Source: Methyloceanibacter caenitepidi (GTDB taxonomy: Bacteria; Pseudomonadota; Alphaproteobacteria; Rhizobiales; Methyloligellaceae). Taken from it: a stretch of 64,000 nucleotides of DNA. Under the pieces are notes generated by a model. That model made no database searches. It saw only the letters and a program-made list of their open reading frames with translations, and was not told the DNA's origin. The first letter of the stretch is position 1. Each line of letters starts with the position of its first letter. A program made the translations under genes and the position numbers. The DNA is taken from positions 1,054,001-1,118,000 of the forward strand of contig NZ_AP014648.1 in assembly GCF_000828475.1 (NCBI RefSeq), given 5' to 3'. Shown one piece after another: positions 27,715 through 36,715 of this stretch.

Positions 27715-28140
27715 ATGCGTCCGCATATCAGCATGATCACACTTGGCGTCGCCGACATTGCCAAGGCGACCGAATTCTACGAGCGGCTAGGCTTCACGCG
27801 GTCGAGCGAGAGCCAGGAGGCGGTGACGTTCATGCAGGCCGGCGCGGTGGTGCTTGGGCTGTTCGGCCGCGATGCGCTCAAGGACGACGCCAAGGCCGAC
27901 GACATCTGGACCGGCAACGGCGGCACGGCCATCGCCATGAACTGTGCGGACGAAACGCAGGTCGACGCCATGATGGCGCAGGCCGAGGCGGCGGGCGCGC
28001 AGATTCTCAAGCCCGCCGAGAAGGTATTCTGGGGCGGCTATAGCGGCTATTTCGCCGATCCGGACGGCCATGCGTGGGAGGTCGCCCACAATCCGTTCTG
28101 GACGCTGGACGAAACCGGCCGCGTCGAGTTACCCGCGTGA
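27715..28140 (+). CDS. VOC family protein (glyoxalase/dioxygenase fold)
   Basis: A 141-residue vicinal-oxygen-chelate protein. It has the two beta-alpha-beta-beta-beta modules, opening HISMITLGVADIAKATEFYERLGF and closing GYFADPDGHAWEVAHNPFW. The candidate metal ligands are H3, E80-region residues and the Glu in WEVA. Such proteins detoxify, isomerise or sequester small molecules, and the substrate cannot be told. It starts three bases after glyS and overlaps the next gene by four. Confidence 0.85.
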   Translation: MRPHISMITLGVADIAKATEFYERLGFTRSSESQEAVTFMQAGAVVLGLFGRDALKDDAKADDIWTGNGGTAIAMNCADETQVDAMMAQAEAAGAQILKPAEKVFWGGYSGYFADPDGHAWEVAHNPFWTLDETGRVELPA

Positions 28141-28565
28141 GTAACAAGGCCGAGGCCGAACCAGGCCACGTCTTCGTCTACGGGACGTTGCGCCAGGGCA
28201 GCAATCATCCGATGGCGCGGCGTCTCTCCGCACAGGCGCGCTATGTCGGCCAGGCCCGCGCGAACGGCAGGCTCTACGACATGGGCTGGTATCCCGCCGC
28301 GATGTTCGACGCGAACGCGCCGACACGCATTATCGGCGACGTATTCGCCTTGCCGCCCGGGGAGCGACTGCTGGCGGAACTCGACGCCTATGAGCATGGC
28401 GACCCGAACTATGCGCGCATTCCCCTCGAAGTGTCGCTGGCTGGAACCGGAACTGTCCTCGTCTGGACGTATGGGGTGTCCGCGCCGCCGAACAGCCGCG
28501 TCATCCCCGGGGGCGATTTCTTGACCCATTGGAACGCCAAGTCGCGACGTCCCATCCGGCCCTGA
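28137..28565 (+). CDS. Gamma-glutamylcyclotransferase family protein
   Basis: A 142-residue protein with the AIG2/GGCT beta-barrel opening VFVYGTLRQGSNHP, the family signature that contacts the gamma-glutamyl group. The catalytic acidic residue is probably the Glu in LDAYEHGDPNYAR. The GTG at 28137 overlaps the stop codon of the VOC gene (GTGA), indicating coupling. Substrates of bacterial members are largely unknown. Confidence 0.85.
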   Translation: MSNKAEAEPGHVFVYGTLRQGSNHPMARRLSAQARYVGQARANGRLYDMGWYPAAMFDANAPTRIIGDVFALPPGERLLAELDAYEHGDPNYARIPLEVSLAGTGTVLVWTYGVSAPPNSRVIPGGDFLTHWNAKSRRPIRP

Positions 28566-28691
28566 CTGCGCGCATCGAGAGTCGCGCACACCCTACGTCC
28601 ATTTGCCCGTTTGTGTGTGGCGCGCTGGGCAGGCTAAAAGAGGGGCCGGACGGGGCAATCAACGACGAACGATGAGGAGGCGAGGCCTTAA

Positions 28692-31379
28692 ATGGCGGAA
28701 CAGACGCCCAAATGGGTGTACAGCTTCGGCGGTGGACACGCCGATGGCTCCGCCGCGGACAAGGATCGCCTCGGCGGCAAGGGCGCGCATCTCGCGGAGA
28801 TGTCGCGCATCGGTCTGCCCGTCCCGCCCGGTTTCACCATCGCCACGGATGTGTGCGCGGCCTATTACGAGAACGGCCGTAAGCTCCCCGACGCGCTGAG
28901 ACCCATGGTGGACGAGGCGCTTGTGCAAATGGCGTCCTTCAGCGGCGCGCAGTTCGGCGACGTGGAGCATCCGCTACTCGTGTCCGTTCGTTCGGGCGCG
29001 CGCGCCTCCATGCCCGGCATGATGGACACTGTCCTCAATCTCGGTCTCAACGACCAAACCGTCGAGGGGCTGGCCCGCCGGACCGATGACCGGCGCTTCG
29101 CCTACGACACCTACCGGCGCTTCATCCAGATGTACGCCGATGTGGTGCTGGGCGTCGATCACGGCCTGTTCGAGGATATTCTCGAGAATTACAAGGCGTT
29201 GAAAGGCTACGAGCTCGATCCTGAACTTCAGGCGGACGATTGGATCGAGATCGTTGCGCGCTTCAAGTCGCTGGTGGAGAAGGAGCTCGGCCTGCGGTTC
29301 CCGCAAAGCCTCGGCGACCAGCTTTGGGGCGCGATCGCCGCCGTGTTCGGGTCCTGGCAGAATGCACGGGCCATCGCTTATAGGCGGTTGCATGACATTC
29401 CCGACGACTGGGGCACCGCCGTCACCGTCCAGACCATGGTGTTCGGCAACAAGGGCGACAACAGCGCCACCGGCGTTGTGTTCACCCGCAATCCATCGAC
29501 CGGCGAGAACGAATTGTTCGGCGAATTTCTCTTGAATGCGCAAGGCGAGGACGTGGTTGCCGGCCTGCGCACGCCTCAGCCCTTGACCAAGCAAGCCAGC
29601 GCCGCCAACGGCAATGGCAAGCTGTCTCTCGAAGAGGCGATGCCGGAAGCCTTTGCAACGCTGAAGCAAAACTGCGCCGCCTTGGAACGGCACTTCCGCG
29701 ACCTGCAGGACATCGAGTTCACGATCGAGGCAGGCGAGCTCTTCATGCTGCAGACCCGCACCGGCAAGCGCTCCACGCAGGCCGCGCTAAAGATCGCTGT
29801 CGATATGGCGGGCGAGGGCATCATCACCCAGGAAGAGGCGGTGATGCGGATCGATCCGGCGCAGCTCGACCAGTTGCTGCATCCGACGCTCGATCCCAAC
29901 GCGGACATGACGGTGCTGGCGAAGGGATTGCCCGCATCGCCCGGCGCCGCGTCCGGTGAGATCGTTTTCGATGCGGACGAAGCGGTGCACATGAAGAGCC
30001 AAGGGCACACGGTCATTCTCGCGCGCATCGAGACCTCGCCCGAGGACGTGCAAGGCATGCACGCGGCAGCAGGCATCCTGACAACGCGCGGCGGGATGAC
30101 GAGCCACGCAGCCGTGGTGGCGCGCGGCATGGGCCGCCCTTGCGTGGCCGGTGTCGCCGCAGCTCATATCGATCTTGAACGCGAAACTTTGGAAGCGGCG
30201 GGCGTCGTCCTGCGCAAGGGCGACATCGTCACCATCGACGGCTCTTCCGGAAAGATCATCAAAGGGCGCGTCTCCATGCGGCAGCCCGATCTGTCGCCCG
30301 ACTTCGCCACCCTGATGGAGTGGGCCGACGGACTGCGGCGTATGGACGTGCGGGCCAATGCGGATACGCCGGCCGATGCCCGGCATGCCCGGGACTTCGG
30401 CGCCGAGGGGATCGGCCTGTGCCGGACCGAGCACATGTTTTTCCAGGCCAACCGCATCGTCGCCATGCGCGAGATGATTTTGGCGGAGACGAAGGAGGCG
30501 CGCCGGGCCGCTCTCGCCGAGCTCCTGCCGGAGCAACGCCAGGACTTCATCGAACTCTTCGAGATCATGAAGGGCCTGCCGGTGACGATCCGGCTCTTCG
30601 ATCCGCCGCTGCACGAGTTCCTGCCGCATGAAGACGATGCGATCGCCGACGTGGCGGAGGCCATGGGCGTGAGCATCGAGCGGCTCAAGCGGCGCGTCGC
30701 CGTGCTCAGCGAATTCAATCCCATGTTGGGTCAGCGCGGCGCGCGTCTCCTCGTCTCTTATCCGGAGATCGTGGACATGCAGGCGCGGGCGATCATCGAG
30801 GCCGCCATCGAGACGGGCAAGGAACTGCATGATCGCGTGCGTCCCGAGATCATGGTGCCGCTCGTTGCCACCAAGCGGGAACTCGACATCATCAAGGACC
30901 GTATCGCGGAGACGGCGCGTGCGGTGGAGAAGGAACGCGAAACGACGGTCGCATTTCAGGTCGGATCCATGGTGGAACTGCCCCGGGCCTGTCTCGTCGC
31001 CGGCGAGATCGCGGAGTCTGCGGAGTTTTTCTCCTTTGGAACCAACGACCTAACCCAGACCACGTTCGGCCTCAGCCGCGACGACGCGGGCCGTTTTCTC
31101 GGGGAATACGCCGACAAAGGCATCATTAACCACGATCCATTTATGACGCTCGACGCTGCCGTCGGCGAACTCATGCAAATCGGCGTGGAGCGGGGCCGTG
31201 CGGTTCGTCCGGATCTCAAGATCGGCATTTGCGGCGAACATGGTGGCGACCCGGAAACCATTGGTTTTTGCGAGAAAATCGGGCTGAGCTACGTGTCCTG
31301 CTCACCCTATCGGGTGCCCGTCGCGCGCCTTGCCGCAGCCCAGGCGGCCGTGAAAAACCCTGCAGTAACGGATCGTTAG
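28692..31379 (+). CDS. ppdK: Pyruvate, phosphate dikinase
   Basis: An 895-residue enzyme interconverting pyruvate, ATP and Pi with PEP, AMP and PPi. It has an N-terminal nucleotide-binding domain (KGAHLAEMSRIGLPVPPGFTI), a swivelling phosphohistidine domain with TTRGGMTSHAAVVARG (catalytic H472), and the C-terminal PEP-binding barrel with EGIGLCRTEHMFF, GTNDLTQTTFG and CGEHGGDP. The GAGGAGGCGAGG leader gives a strong Shine-Dalgarno. It is monocistronic. Role in gluconeogenic or C1 carbon flow is plausible. Confidence 0.97.
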   Translation: MAEQTPKWVYSFGGGHADGSAADKDRLGGKGAHLAEMSRIGLPVPPGFTIATDVCAAYYENGRKLPDALRPMVDEALVQMASFSGAQFGDVEHPLLVSVRSGARASMPGMMDTVLNLGLNDQTVEGLARRTDDRRFAYDTYRRFIQMYADVVLGVDHGLFEDILENYKALKGYELDPELQADDWIEIVARFKSLVEKELGLRFPQSLGDQLWGAIAAVFGSWQNARAIAYRRLHDIPDDWGTAVTVQTMVFGNKGDNSATGVVFTRNPSTGENELFGEFLLNAQGEDVVAGLRTPQPLTKQASAANGNGKLSLEEAMPEAFATLKQNCAALERHFRDLQDIEFTIEAGELFMLQTRTGKRSTQAALKIAVDMAGEGIITQEEAVMRIDPAQLDQLLHPTLDPNADMTVLAKGLPASPGAASGEIVFDADEAVHMKSQGHTVILARIETSPEDVQGMHAAAGILTTRGGMTSHAAVVARGMGRPCVAGVAAAHIDLERETLEAAGVVLRKGDIVTIDGSSGKIIKGRVSMRQPDLSPDFATLMEWADGLRRMDVRANADTPADARHARDFGAEGIGLCRTEHMFFQANRIVAMREMILAETKEARRAALAELLPEQRQDFIELFEIMKGLPVTIRLFDPPLHEFLPHEDDAIADVAEAMGVSIERLKRRVAVLSEFNPMLGQRGARLLVSYPEIVDMQARAIIEAAIETGKELHDRVRPEIMVPLVATKRELDIIKDRIAETARAVEKERETTVAFQVGSMVELPRACLVAGEIAESAEFFSFGTNDLTQTTFGLSRDDAGRFLGEYADKGIINHDPFMTLDAAVGELMQIGVERGRAVRPDLKIGICGEHGGDPETIGFCEKIGLSYVSCSPYRVPVARLAAAQAAVKNPAVTDR

Positions 31380-31688
31380 CCAGTCTGCGACGAAAGTGTT
31401 GGGCGTTGCCGATATGCACAGATTGATCTAGAATAATCACTGCTCGTTAAGGCAAACAACGGGATCCGGGCTCAAACCGGCAGGGGGCTTAGCACCGATT
31501 TTCCGTCGGTGATCTTCCAGCCAGCAGCTTGGAAAATTTGGGGACGCCCCAATTTTGGGGACACCCTATGGAACGCGTGGTTCGTCCACACGTTTGAACG
31601 GGGTAAGAAGTTTCGGAGGCTTTCCAGGGGGATGCTCGCCAAAGCGGGCAGCTGGAAAAGCCGACCGTACGGGGACCTTGGAGGGAAA
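31380..31688 (+). other. Intergenic region with several dyads and a direct repeat
   Basis: No gene is seen in this 309-bp gap. It holds four structured elements: a CACCGA/TCGGTG hairpin at 31493-31511; a TTGGGG-acg-CCCCAA dyad at 31538-31552 in which the same CCCCAA can alternatively pair with a second TTGGGG at 31555-31560; and a TTTCCAG/CTGGAAA hairpin at 31621-31658 with an inner GCTCGC-caaa-GCGGGC stem. The last two lie in the leader of the cell-wall hydrolase gene. Confidence 0.5.
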
Positions 31689-32834
31689 ATGGGCCGACGC
31701 TCGTTTCGTCGGATGTGGTACGCCGCCGCTGCGCTCGTATCGCTCCCGTCAATCGGTGTGGGTTATGCAGCCGCGTACGGCAGCCTGTTTGGCGCCGAGG
31801 TCGAGTTGTATCTGCCCGCTCCCGGTACTGTTTCCAACGCAATTCGGACTGAAGACGACGCCGAACCCAGAGAGGTTTCGACCGCCGCCGCCCGTCTGTT
31901 CTACGAAGAAGGTAAGGGTCCTCGCGCGGATCGCTTTGCGGTAACCGCCTCGAAGCCGGCCAAGCCGTCGATCATGGCCAGCATCGCCAAGTTGCCTGCG
32001 CTGCCGGGGTTCTTTACCGAGAATGATGACGACGAGGGAGGCGCCGTCGTTCCCGTCGCCTTCGTCCCTTCGCAGCAGGATCAAGACATCGGCAGCGCCG
32101 TCCTCCCGACGGCGGGTTATGCGGCGCTCTTCGATGCCAACTATGAGGTGGACGGTTTCCGGCCCGACCCCTACGACATCGCCTATCGCCCGTCGGAGGA
32201 AGCCCTGAAGTTCCGCTACAAGGGCGAAACTCAGGCCGAGTTCGAAGAGCGCGAGCGCCACTGCTTGGCCACCGCCATCTATTTCGAAGCCCGCGGCGAG
32301 CCGCTCAAAGGGCAGATTGCCGTTTCGCAAGTGATCTTGAATCGCGTTCGCAGCCCGAAATTCCCGCAGACGATTTGCGGCGTGGTCTATCAGGGCCAGT
32401 ACCGCAAAGGCTGCCAGTTCTCCTTTACCTGTGACGGTCAGTCCGACACGCCGCGCGACAAGGCCCTATGGGCCCGCGCCCAAGAGCTCTCCAAGAGCTT
32501 CATGGCGGGCGAACATTGGCTGCCAGAAGTCGGCTACTCGACCTTCTACCATGCCGACTATGTGCGGCCGCGCTGGTCGTACCGCATGAACAAGATCGAC
32601 AAGATCGGTCGGCACATCTTCTACAAGAAGCGTGGCGAACAGCCCTATCTGGTCGAGGCTTCCTTAAGCGAGGACTCCGGGACGGACGGCGAGGCGGAGA
32701 ACGACAGCGAATTGCCGACGACCTCTCTTGCGTGGGCCGTGCAGGCCGTGACGGGTTCCGTCAATGCGGTCACCGGGACGAGCGCTACTGCTCCCACTCA
32801 AGTGATGAGTCTAGGTTACGGGGCGAGTGAGTAA
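31689..32834 (+). CDS. SleB-type cell-wall hydrolase
   Basis: A 381-residue protein with an N-terminal membrane-spanning or signal segment (WYAAAALVSLPSIGVGYAAAYG), a disordered 160-residue region, and a C-terminal SleB/Hydrolase_2 domain from about residue 190. The catalytic glutamate is in ATAIYFEARGEP, followed by LNRVRSPKFPQTICGVVYQG and QFSFTCDG. It should cleave peptidoglycan glycan bonds in the periplasm. The start ATG follows GGAGGG closely. The 3' end overlaps the opposite-strand nadC gene by 50 bp. Confidence 0.9.
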   Translation: MGRRSFRRMWYAAAALVSLPSIGVGYAAAYGSLFGAEVELYLPAPGTVSNAIRTEDDAEPREVSTAAARLFYEEGKGPRADRFAVTASKPAKPSIMASIAKLPALPGFFTENDDDEGGAVVPVAFVPSQQDQDIGSAVLPTAGYAALFDANYEVDGFRPDPYDIAYRPSEEALKFRYKGETQAEFEERERHCLATAIYFEARGEPLKGQIAVSQVILNRVRSPKFPQTICGVVYQGQYRKGCQFSFTCDGQSDTPRDKALWARAQELSKSFMAGEHWLPEVGYSTFYHADYVRPRWSYRMNKIDKIGRHIFYKKRGEQPYLVEASLSEDSGTDGEAENDSELPTTSLAWAVQAVTGSVNAVTGTSATAPTQVMSLGYGASE

Positions 32835-33648
32835 GGGCTCCGACTGAGATCAGGTCGACGCCCGTTCGCGCGATTGCCGCGACACTTTCCAGCGTGACGC
32901 CGCCCGAGGCCTCGGTCACCACCTTGCCCTCGGCGATTGTCACGGCCTCTTCCAACGTCGCCACATCCATATTGTCCAGCAGGACCGCGTCGATCGGGTA
33001 GGTCAGCGCCTCGCGCAACTGGTCGAGCGTGTCCACTTCCACTTCGATCTTGACCATGTGACCGCCCCGAGCGCGCACGTGCGAAAGCGCTGCGCCGATC
33101 CCGCCGGCCGCGGCAATGTGGTTGTCTTTGACCAGCACCGCGTCATAGAGGCCGAAACGGTGGTTCACGCCGCCTCCACAGCGCACCGCGTATTTCTCGA
33201 GACCGCGCAAACCGGGCGTCGTCTTGCGCGTATCGGCGATCCGCGCGCCGGTGCCGTCGACCGCGTCCACATAGGCGGCCGTCAGTGTCGCTATTCCGCA
33301 GAGCCGGCCGAGGAAGTTCAGCGCGGTGCGCTCCCCGGTCAGCAGCGCCCGCGTCAGGCCTTCGACCCGGGCGATTGCCGTGCCCGCTTTGGCCTTGCCG
33401 CCGTCGTCCACGATGCGGTCGAAGGCCACGTCCGGATCGAGCGCACGGAACGCGGCCTCCGCAAGATCGAGGCCGGCGATGCAAGCCGGCTCGCGGACGA
33501 CGATCGCGGCGGCACCGCGCGCTTCGGCGGGAATAATGGGATCCGTGGTAATATCGCCCGCGAGGCCGAGATCCTCTTCGAGCGCCTCGCGCACGGCCTT
33601 CTCGACGAGATGCCGCGGCAGAGGTGTCAACGGTTCCGGGGTATTCAT
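32785..33648 (-). CDS. nadC: Nicotinate-nucleotide pyrophosphorylase (carboxylating)
   Basis: Converts quinolinate and PRPP into nicotinate mononucleotide, the last step of de novo pyridine nucleotide synthesis before NAD assembly. Motifs include ERTALNFLGRLCGIAT, ADTRKTTPGLRGLEKYAVRCGGG and NHRFGLYDAVLVKDNH. Length 287 is normal. It is the third gene of nadA-nadB-nadC, all on the minus strand. The last 50 bases overlap the cell-wall hydrolase gene tail-to-tail. Confidence 0.96.
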   Translation of the reverse strand: MNTPEPLTPLPRHLVEKAVREALEEDLGLAGDITTDPIIPAEARGAAAIVVREPACIAGLDLAEAAFRALDPDVAFDRIVDDGGKAKAGTAIARVEGLTRALLTGERTALNFLGRLCGIATLTAAYVDAVDGTGARIADTRKTTPGLRGLEKYAVRCGGGVNHRFGLYDAVLVKDNHIAAAGGIGAALSHVRARGGHMVKIEVEVDTLDQLREALTYPIDAVLLDNMDVATLEEAVTIAEGKVVTEASGGVTLESVAAIARTGVDLISVGALTHSPRNLDSSLEWEQ

Positions 33649-33692
33649 GAGAGGCCCCTCGGGGTGCGTTGTCCGCTCACGCGGAGCAGGAT

Positions 33693-35315
33693 CTAACCTT
33701 GGCTGACGACGCGCAGGCGCGGCGGGCTCGCGATACCGGCAGCCTCGCGGGCCAACTCGTCAGCCTGCTCCAGGGTCAGGAAGCTCCGCCGGGCCTGAGC
33801 CTCGTCGGGCGCAGGGTAGTCGCTGCGGAAATTCGCCCCGCGGCTCTCGGTTCGGGCGAAGGCGGCCGTGGCCACGAACTTGGCCGTCGTCAGCATGTTC
33901 GCAAGTTGCGGGTCGCCTTCGTTCTCCCGCTCGAGAGCGATGATCGTTCCGAGAGCCTCCGACAGTCCGTCCGCATCGCGGACAACGCCCACATTGGTCG
34001 ACATGGTTTCGCGGAGCGTCCGTTCTGCCTGGCTGTTGCGATAGATCTCACCGCTGGCGCGCGCGACCGCATGCAGGTTCTGAGGCGGCAGCGGGGGCAG
34101 GGCGGCGGTGATGTCCTCGGCGACACGGGCGCCGAACACGACGGCCTCCAGAAGCGAGTTCGAGGCAAGGCGATTCGCACCGTGTGCGCCAGTCGAGGTC
34201 ACCTCGCCGCAGGCCCACAAGCCGTCGACGGTGCTGCGGCCTTGTACGTCCACCAAAATGCCGCCCATGTGATAATGCGCTGCCGGCGCCACCGGGATGG
34301 GCTCCTGTGCCGGGTCCATGCCCGCCGACATACAGATCGATGCGACCGTCGGGAACTTTTCCGTGATACCGGGGCCGATCGGACGGCAATCGAGAAATGC
34401 GCCGCGCCCGCTGACGACCTCGCGATGGACGGCGCGCGCAACCACGTCACGCGGGCCCAGTTCGGCATCCTCGTGAACGGCGCGCATGAAGCGCTCGCCC
34501 TTGCGGTTGATGAGCACGGCGCCGGCGCCCCGCAGCGCCTCGGTGGCGAGCGGCGCCGGATCGCGGCCGATATCGATGGCGGTGGGATGGAACTGCACGA
34601 ATTCCGCGTCGGCGATCACCGCGCCGGCGCGCGCGGCGATCGCGACGCCTTCGCCACGGGCCTCGACCGGATTGGTGGTGACCGAGTAAAGGTGACCGGC
34701 GCCGCCGGTCGCCAGCACCACGGCCCGTGCGGGCAGAACGAAGGTGTCGGTCCGAGACCCTTCCATGGTGGGCGCAAGCACGATGCCCCGGACACGCCCC
34801 TTATGGACGACCAGATCGCGTGCGGTTACGCCTTCGAGCACGGTGATCGACGGCGTCTTGCGCACTGCGGCGATGATCGCGCTCATGATTGAGCGGCCCG
34901 CGGTGTCGCCTTTGATATGCAGGATGCGATTGGTGCGGTGAGCGGCTTCGTGGCCGAAAGTCAGCTTGCCTTCGAGGTCTTTGTCGAAGGGCACGCCGTA
35001 ACGCAGCAGATCCTCGATCCGGGCCCGGGCCTCTCGTGCCATCAGAAGCGCGACGGCCTCGTCCACGATGCCTGCGCCGGCGCGCACCGTGTCGGCCGCA
35101 TGGTCCTCGGCCGTGTCGCCTTCGGACAGCGCGGCGGCGATACCGGCTTGCGCCCAAACGCTGGAAGCGCCTTCGCCGATCGGTGCCGGCGAAATAACGG
35201 TGACGTTCAGCGGCGCGAGCTTGAGGGCCGTGAAGAGGCCCGCAAGGCCGGCGCCGACAACAACCACGCTGTCAGCGGCGTTACTCGGCACAAAGGATGG
35301 ACTGCCGTTCGTCAT
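33693..35315 (-). CDS. nadB: L-aspartate oxidase
   Basis: An FAD enzyme that oxidises aspartate to iminoaspartate for quinolinate synthesis. The N-terminal dinucleotide fold VVVVGAGLAGLFTALKL lies at residues 17-33. The succinate-dehydrogenase-type motifs follow, with HFHPTAIDIG-like FVQFHPTAIDIG and the catalytic HxxGG in YHMGGI, and ANRLASNSLLEAVVF. Length is 540. It sits between nadA (33 bp upstream) and nadC (44 bp downstream). Confidence 0.96.
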   Translation of the reverse strand: MTNGSPSFVPSNAADSVVVVGAGLAGLFTALKLAPLNVTVISPAPIGEGASSVWAQAGIAAALSEGDTAEDHAADTVRAGAGIVDEAVALLMAREARARIEDLLRYGVPFDKDLEGKLTFGHEAAHRTNRILHIKGDTAGRSIMSAIIAAVRKTPSITVLEGVTARDLVVHKGRVRGIVLAPTMEGSRTDTFVLPARAVVLATGGAGHLYSVTTNPVEARGEGVAIAARAGAVIADAEFVQFHPTAIDIGRDPAPLATEALRGAGAVLINRKGERFMRAVHEDAELGPRDVVARAVHREVVSGRGAFLDCRPIGPGITEKFPTVASICMSAGMDPAQEPIPVAPAAHYHMGGILVDVQGRSTVDGLWACGEVTSTGAHGANRLASNSLLEAVVFGARVAEDITAALPPLPPQNLHAVARASGEIYRNSQAERTLRETMSTNVGVVRDADGLSEALGTIIALERENEGDPQLANMLTTAKFVATAAFARTESRGANFRSDYPAPDEAQARRSFLTLEQADELAREAAGIASPPRLRVVSQG

Positions 35316-35348
35316 CGCTGTCCTTTCGACGTCGTAGTGACGCGTACG

Positions 35349-36416
35349 CTAGTGGTTGAGATTGATCATCCGCTCGACTGCCGCGCGGGCGGGGCCCGCA
35401 ACGGCCGGATCGACGGTCACCTCTTCCTTCATGAAGATGAGGCTATCGAGGATCTTCGGCAGCGTGATGCGCTTCATGTGCGGGCAGAGGTTACAGGGCC
35501 GCACGAACTGGGTGTTCGGCGCTTCGACCGCGACGTTGTCGCTCATCGAGCATTCGGTCACGAGCAGCACCTTGGACGGCTGATTGTCCTCCACCCATTT
35601 GATCATGCCGGACGTCGAGCCCGTGAAGTCGGATTCGTCGATCACCTCGGGCGGACACTCGGGGTGGGCGATGATCTTCACGCCCGGGTCGCTCTCGCGA
35701 TAGGCGCGAAGCTCCTCGGCGGTGAAGCGCTCATGCACCTCGCAGTGACCCTTCCAGGTGATGATCTCCACATCCGTCTGCGTCTGAACCCATTTGGCGA
35801 GAAACTCGTCGGGGATCATGATTACCCTTTTCGCGCCCAGGGCCTCGACGACGCGCACGGCGTTCGACGACGTGCAGCAGATATCGGACTCGGCTTTCAC
35901 GTCGGCCGACGTGTTCACATACGTGACCACCGGAACGCCCGGATAGGCCTCGCGCAGCGCCCGGACATCCGCACCCGTGATCGACTCCGCCAGCGAACAG
36001 CCAGCGCGGCTATCGGGGATCAGAACCTTCTTGTCGGGATTGAGCAGCTTCGACGTCTCCGCCATGAAGTGCACGCCGCACTGGACGATCACCTCGGCGT
36101 CGGCCTTGGCGGCCTCGCGGGCAAGCTGCAAGGAGTCGCCCACGACGTCGGCCACGCAATTGTAGATCTCCGGCGTCATGTAGTTATGCGCCAGGACCAC
36201 CGCGTTGCGGACCCGCTTCAGATCGTTGATGGCCTTCACGTAAGGCGCGAACTGAGGCCATTCGACAGGCGGAATCACACGCGCGACACGCTCGTACAGA
36301 TGCGCGGTTTCGCGGGCCACTTCTGGCGTATACGTGAGACCGGGAACGAGCGAGGACGGCAGCACGGCCTGCGCCTTGGCCTCCCAGGCCTCACTCCCAA
36401 TTTGAACGGATTCCAT
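35349..36416 (-). CDS. nadA: Quinolinate synthase A
   Basis: A 4Fe-4S enzyme that condenses iminoaspartate with dihydroxyacetone phosphate to quinolinate. Family motifs include [39 protein letters not shown] and the C-terminal cluster motif [10 protein letters not shown]. Start ATG 36416 has AGGAGG nine bases upstream and gives 355 residues. An in-frame start at 36509 would run through the operator. First gene of nadABC, under two dyads typical of a NadQ-type operator. Confidence 0.95.
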   Translation of the reverse strand: MESVQIGSEAWEAKAQAVLPSSLVPGLTYTPEVARETAHLYERVARVIPPVEWPQFAPYVKAINDLKRVRNAVVLAHNYMTPEIYNCVADVVGDSLQLAREAAKADAEVIVQCGVHFMAETSKLLNPDKKVLIPDSRAGCSLAESITGADVRALREAYPGVPVVTYVNTSADVKAESDICCTSSNAVRVVEALGAKRVIMIPDEFLAKWVQTQTDVEIITWKGHCEVHERFTAEELRAYRESDPGVKIIAHPECPPEVIDESDFTGSTSGMIKWVEDNQPSKVLLVTECSMSDNVAVEAPNTQFVRPCNLCPHMKRITLPKILDSLIFMKEEVTVDPAVAGPARAAVERMINLNH

Positions 36417-36435
36417 CAGTATCGGCCTCCTGATA

Positions 36436-36456
36436 ATATACTCAATATGAGTATAT
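36436..36456. promoter_or_regulatory. Proximal nad operator (NadQ-like)
   Basis: A perfect dyad TATACTCA-ATA-TGAGTATA (36437-36455), extended by one A/T pair on each side. It lies just upstream of the nadA Shine-Dalgarno, so it probably overlaps the promoter -10 or transcription start. It fits a TACTCA/TGAGTA-type NadQ site, as I recall the motif, and nadQ is in the window. Confidence 0.7.
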
Positions 36457-36516
36457 ATAGGGTGTAAAAAGGTCCGGCTCAAGGCCGGCGCGTTTCCTCG
36501 ACCGCGCACAACAGCG

Positions 36517-36537
36517 CTATTCTCAACGTGAGTATAG
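36517..36537. promoter_or_regulatory. Distal nad operator copy
   Basis: TATTCTCA-ACG-TGAGTATA (36518-36536), one mismatch from the proximal operator, with an extra C/G pair outside. The centres of the two dyads are 81 bp apart, near eight helical turns, which would permit cooperative binding or looping. It also lies upstream of the transpeptidase homologue at 36716. Confidence 0.65.
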
Positions 36538-36715
36538 GGTTTTCTCCTTATTCTTCAAGGCGTCGCTGCTCTGCACAATTTTCATGGGCCTATCAACACG
36601 TTACTCCAAGGCCCCGAAACACCGGCAAGGGCGAGGGATACGCCGACAGACCAGTTGTGGTTGGCATATAGGGGCATCCCGGATTACCCTGAAGGCTGTA
36701 AGCGGGGATTGTAGG

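Noticed and set aside
34917..36467. A 516-residue open frame antisense to nadA/nadB.
   Set aside because: It lies over two well-recognised enzymes and its composition follows the GC-rich third positions of the real genes. Similar long antisense frames occur under glyQ, dihydroorotase, ppdK and the autotransporter, and none shows a protein family.
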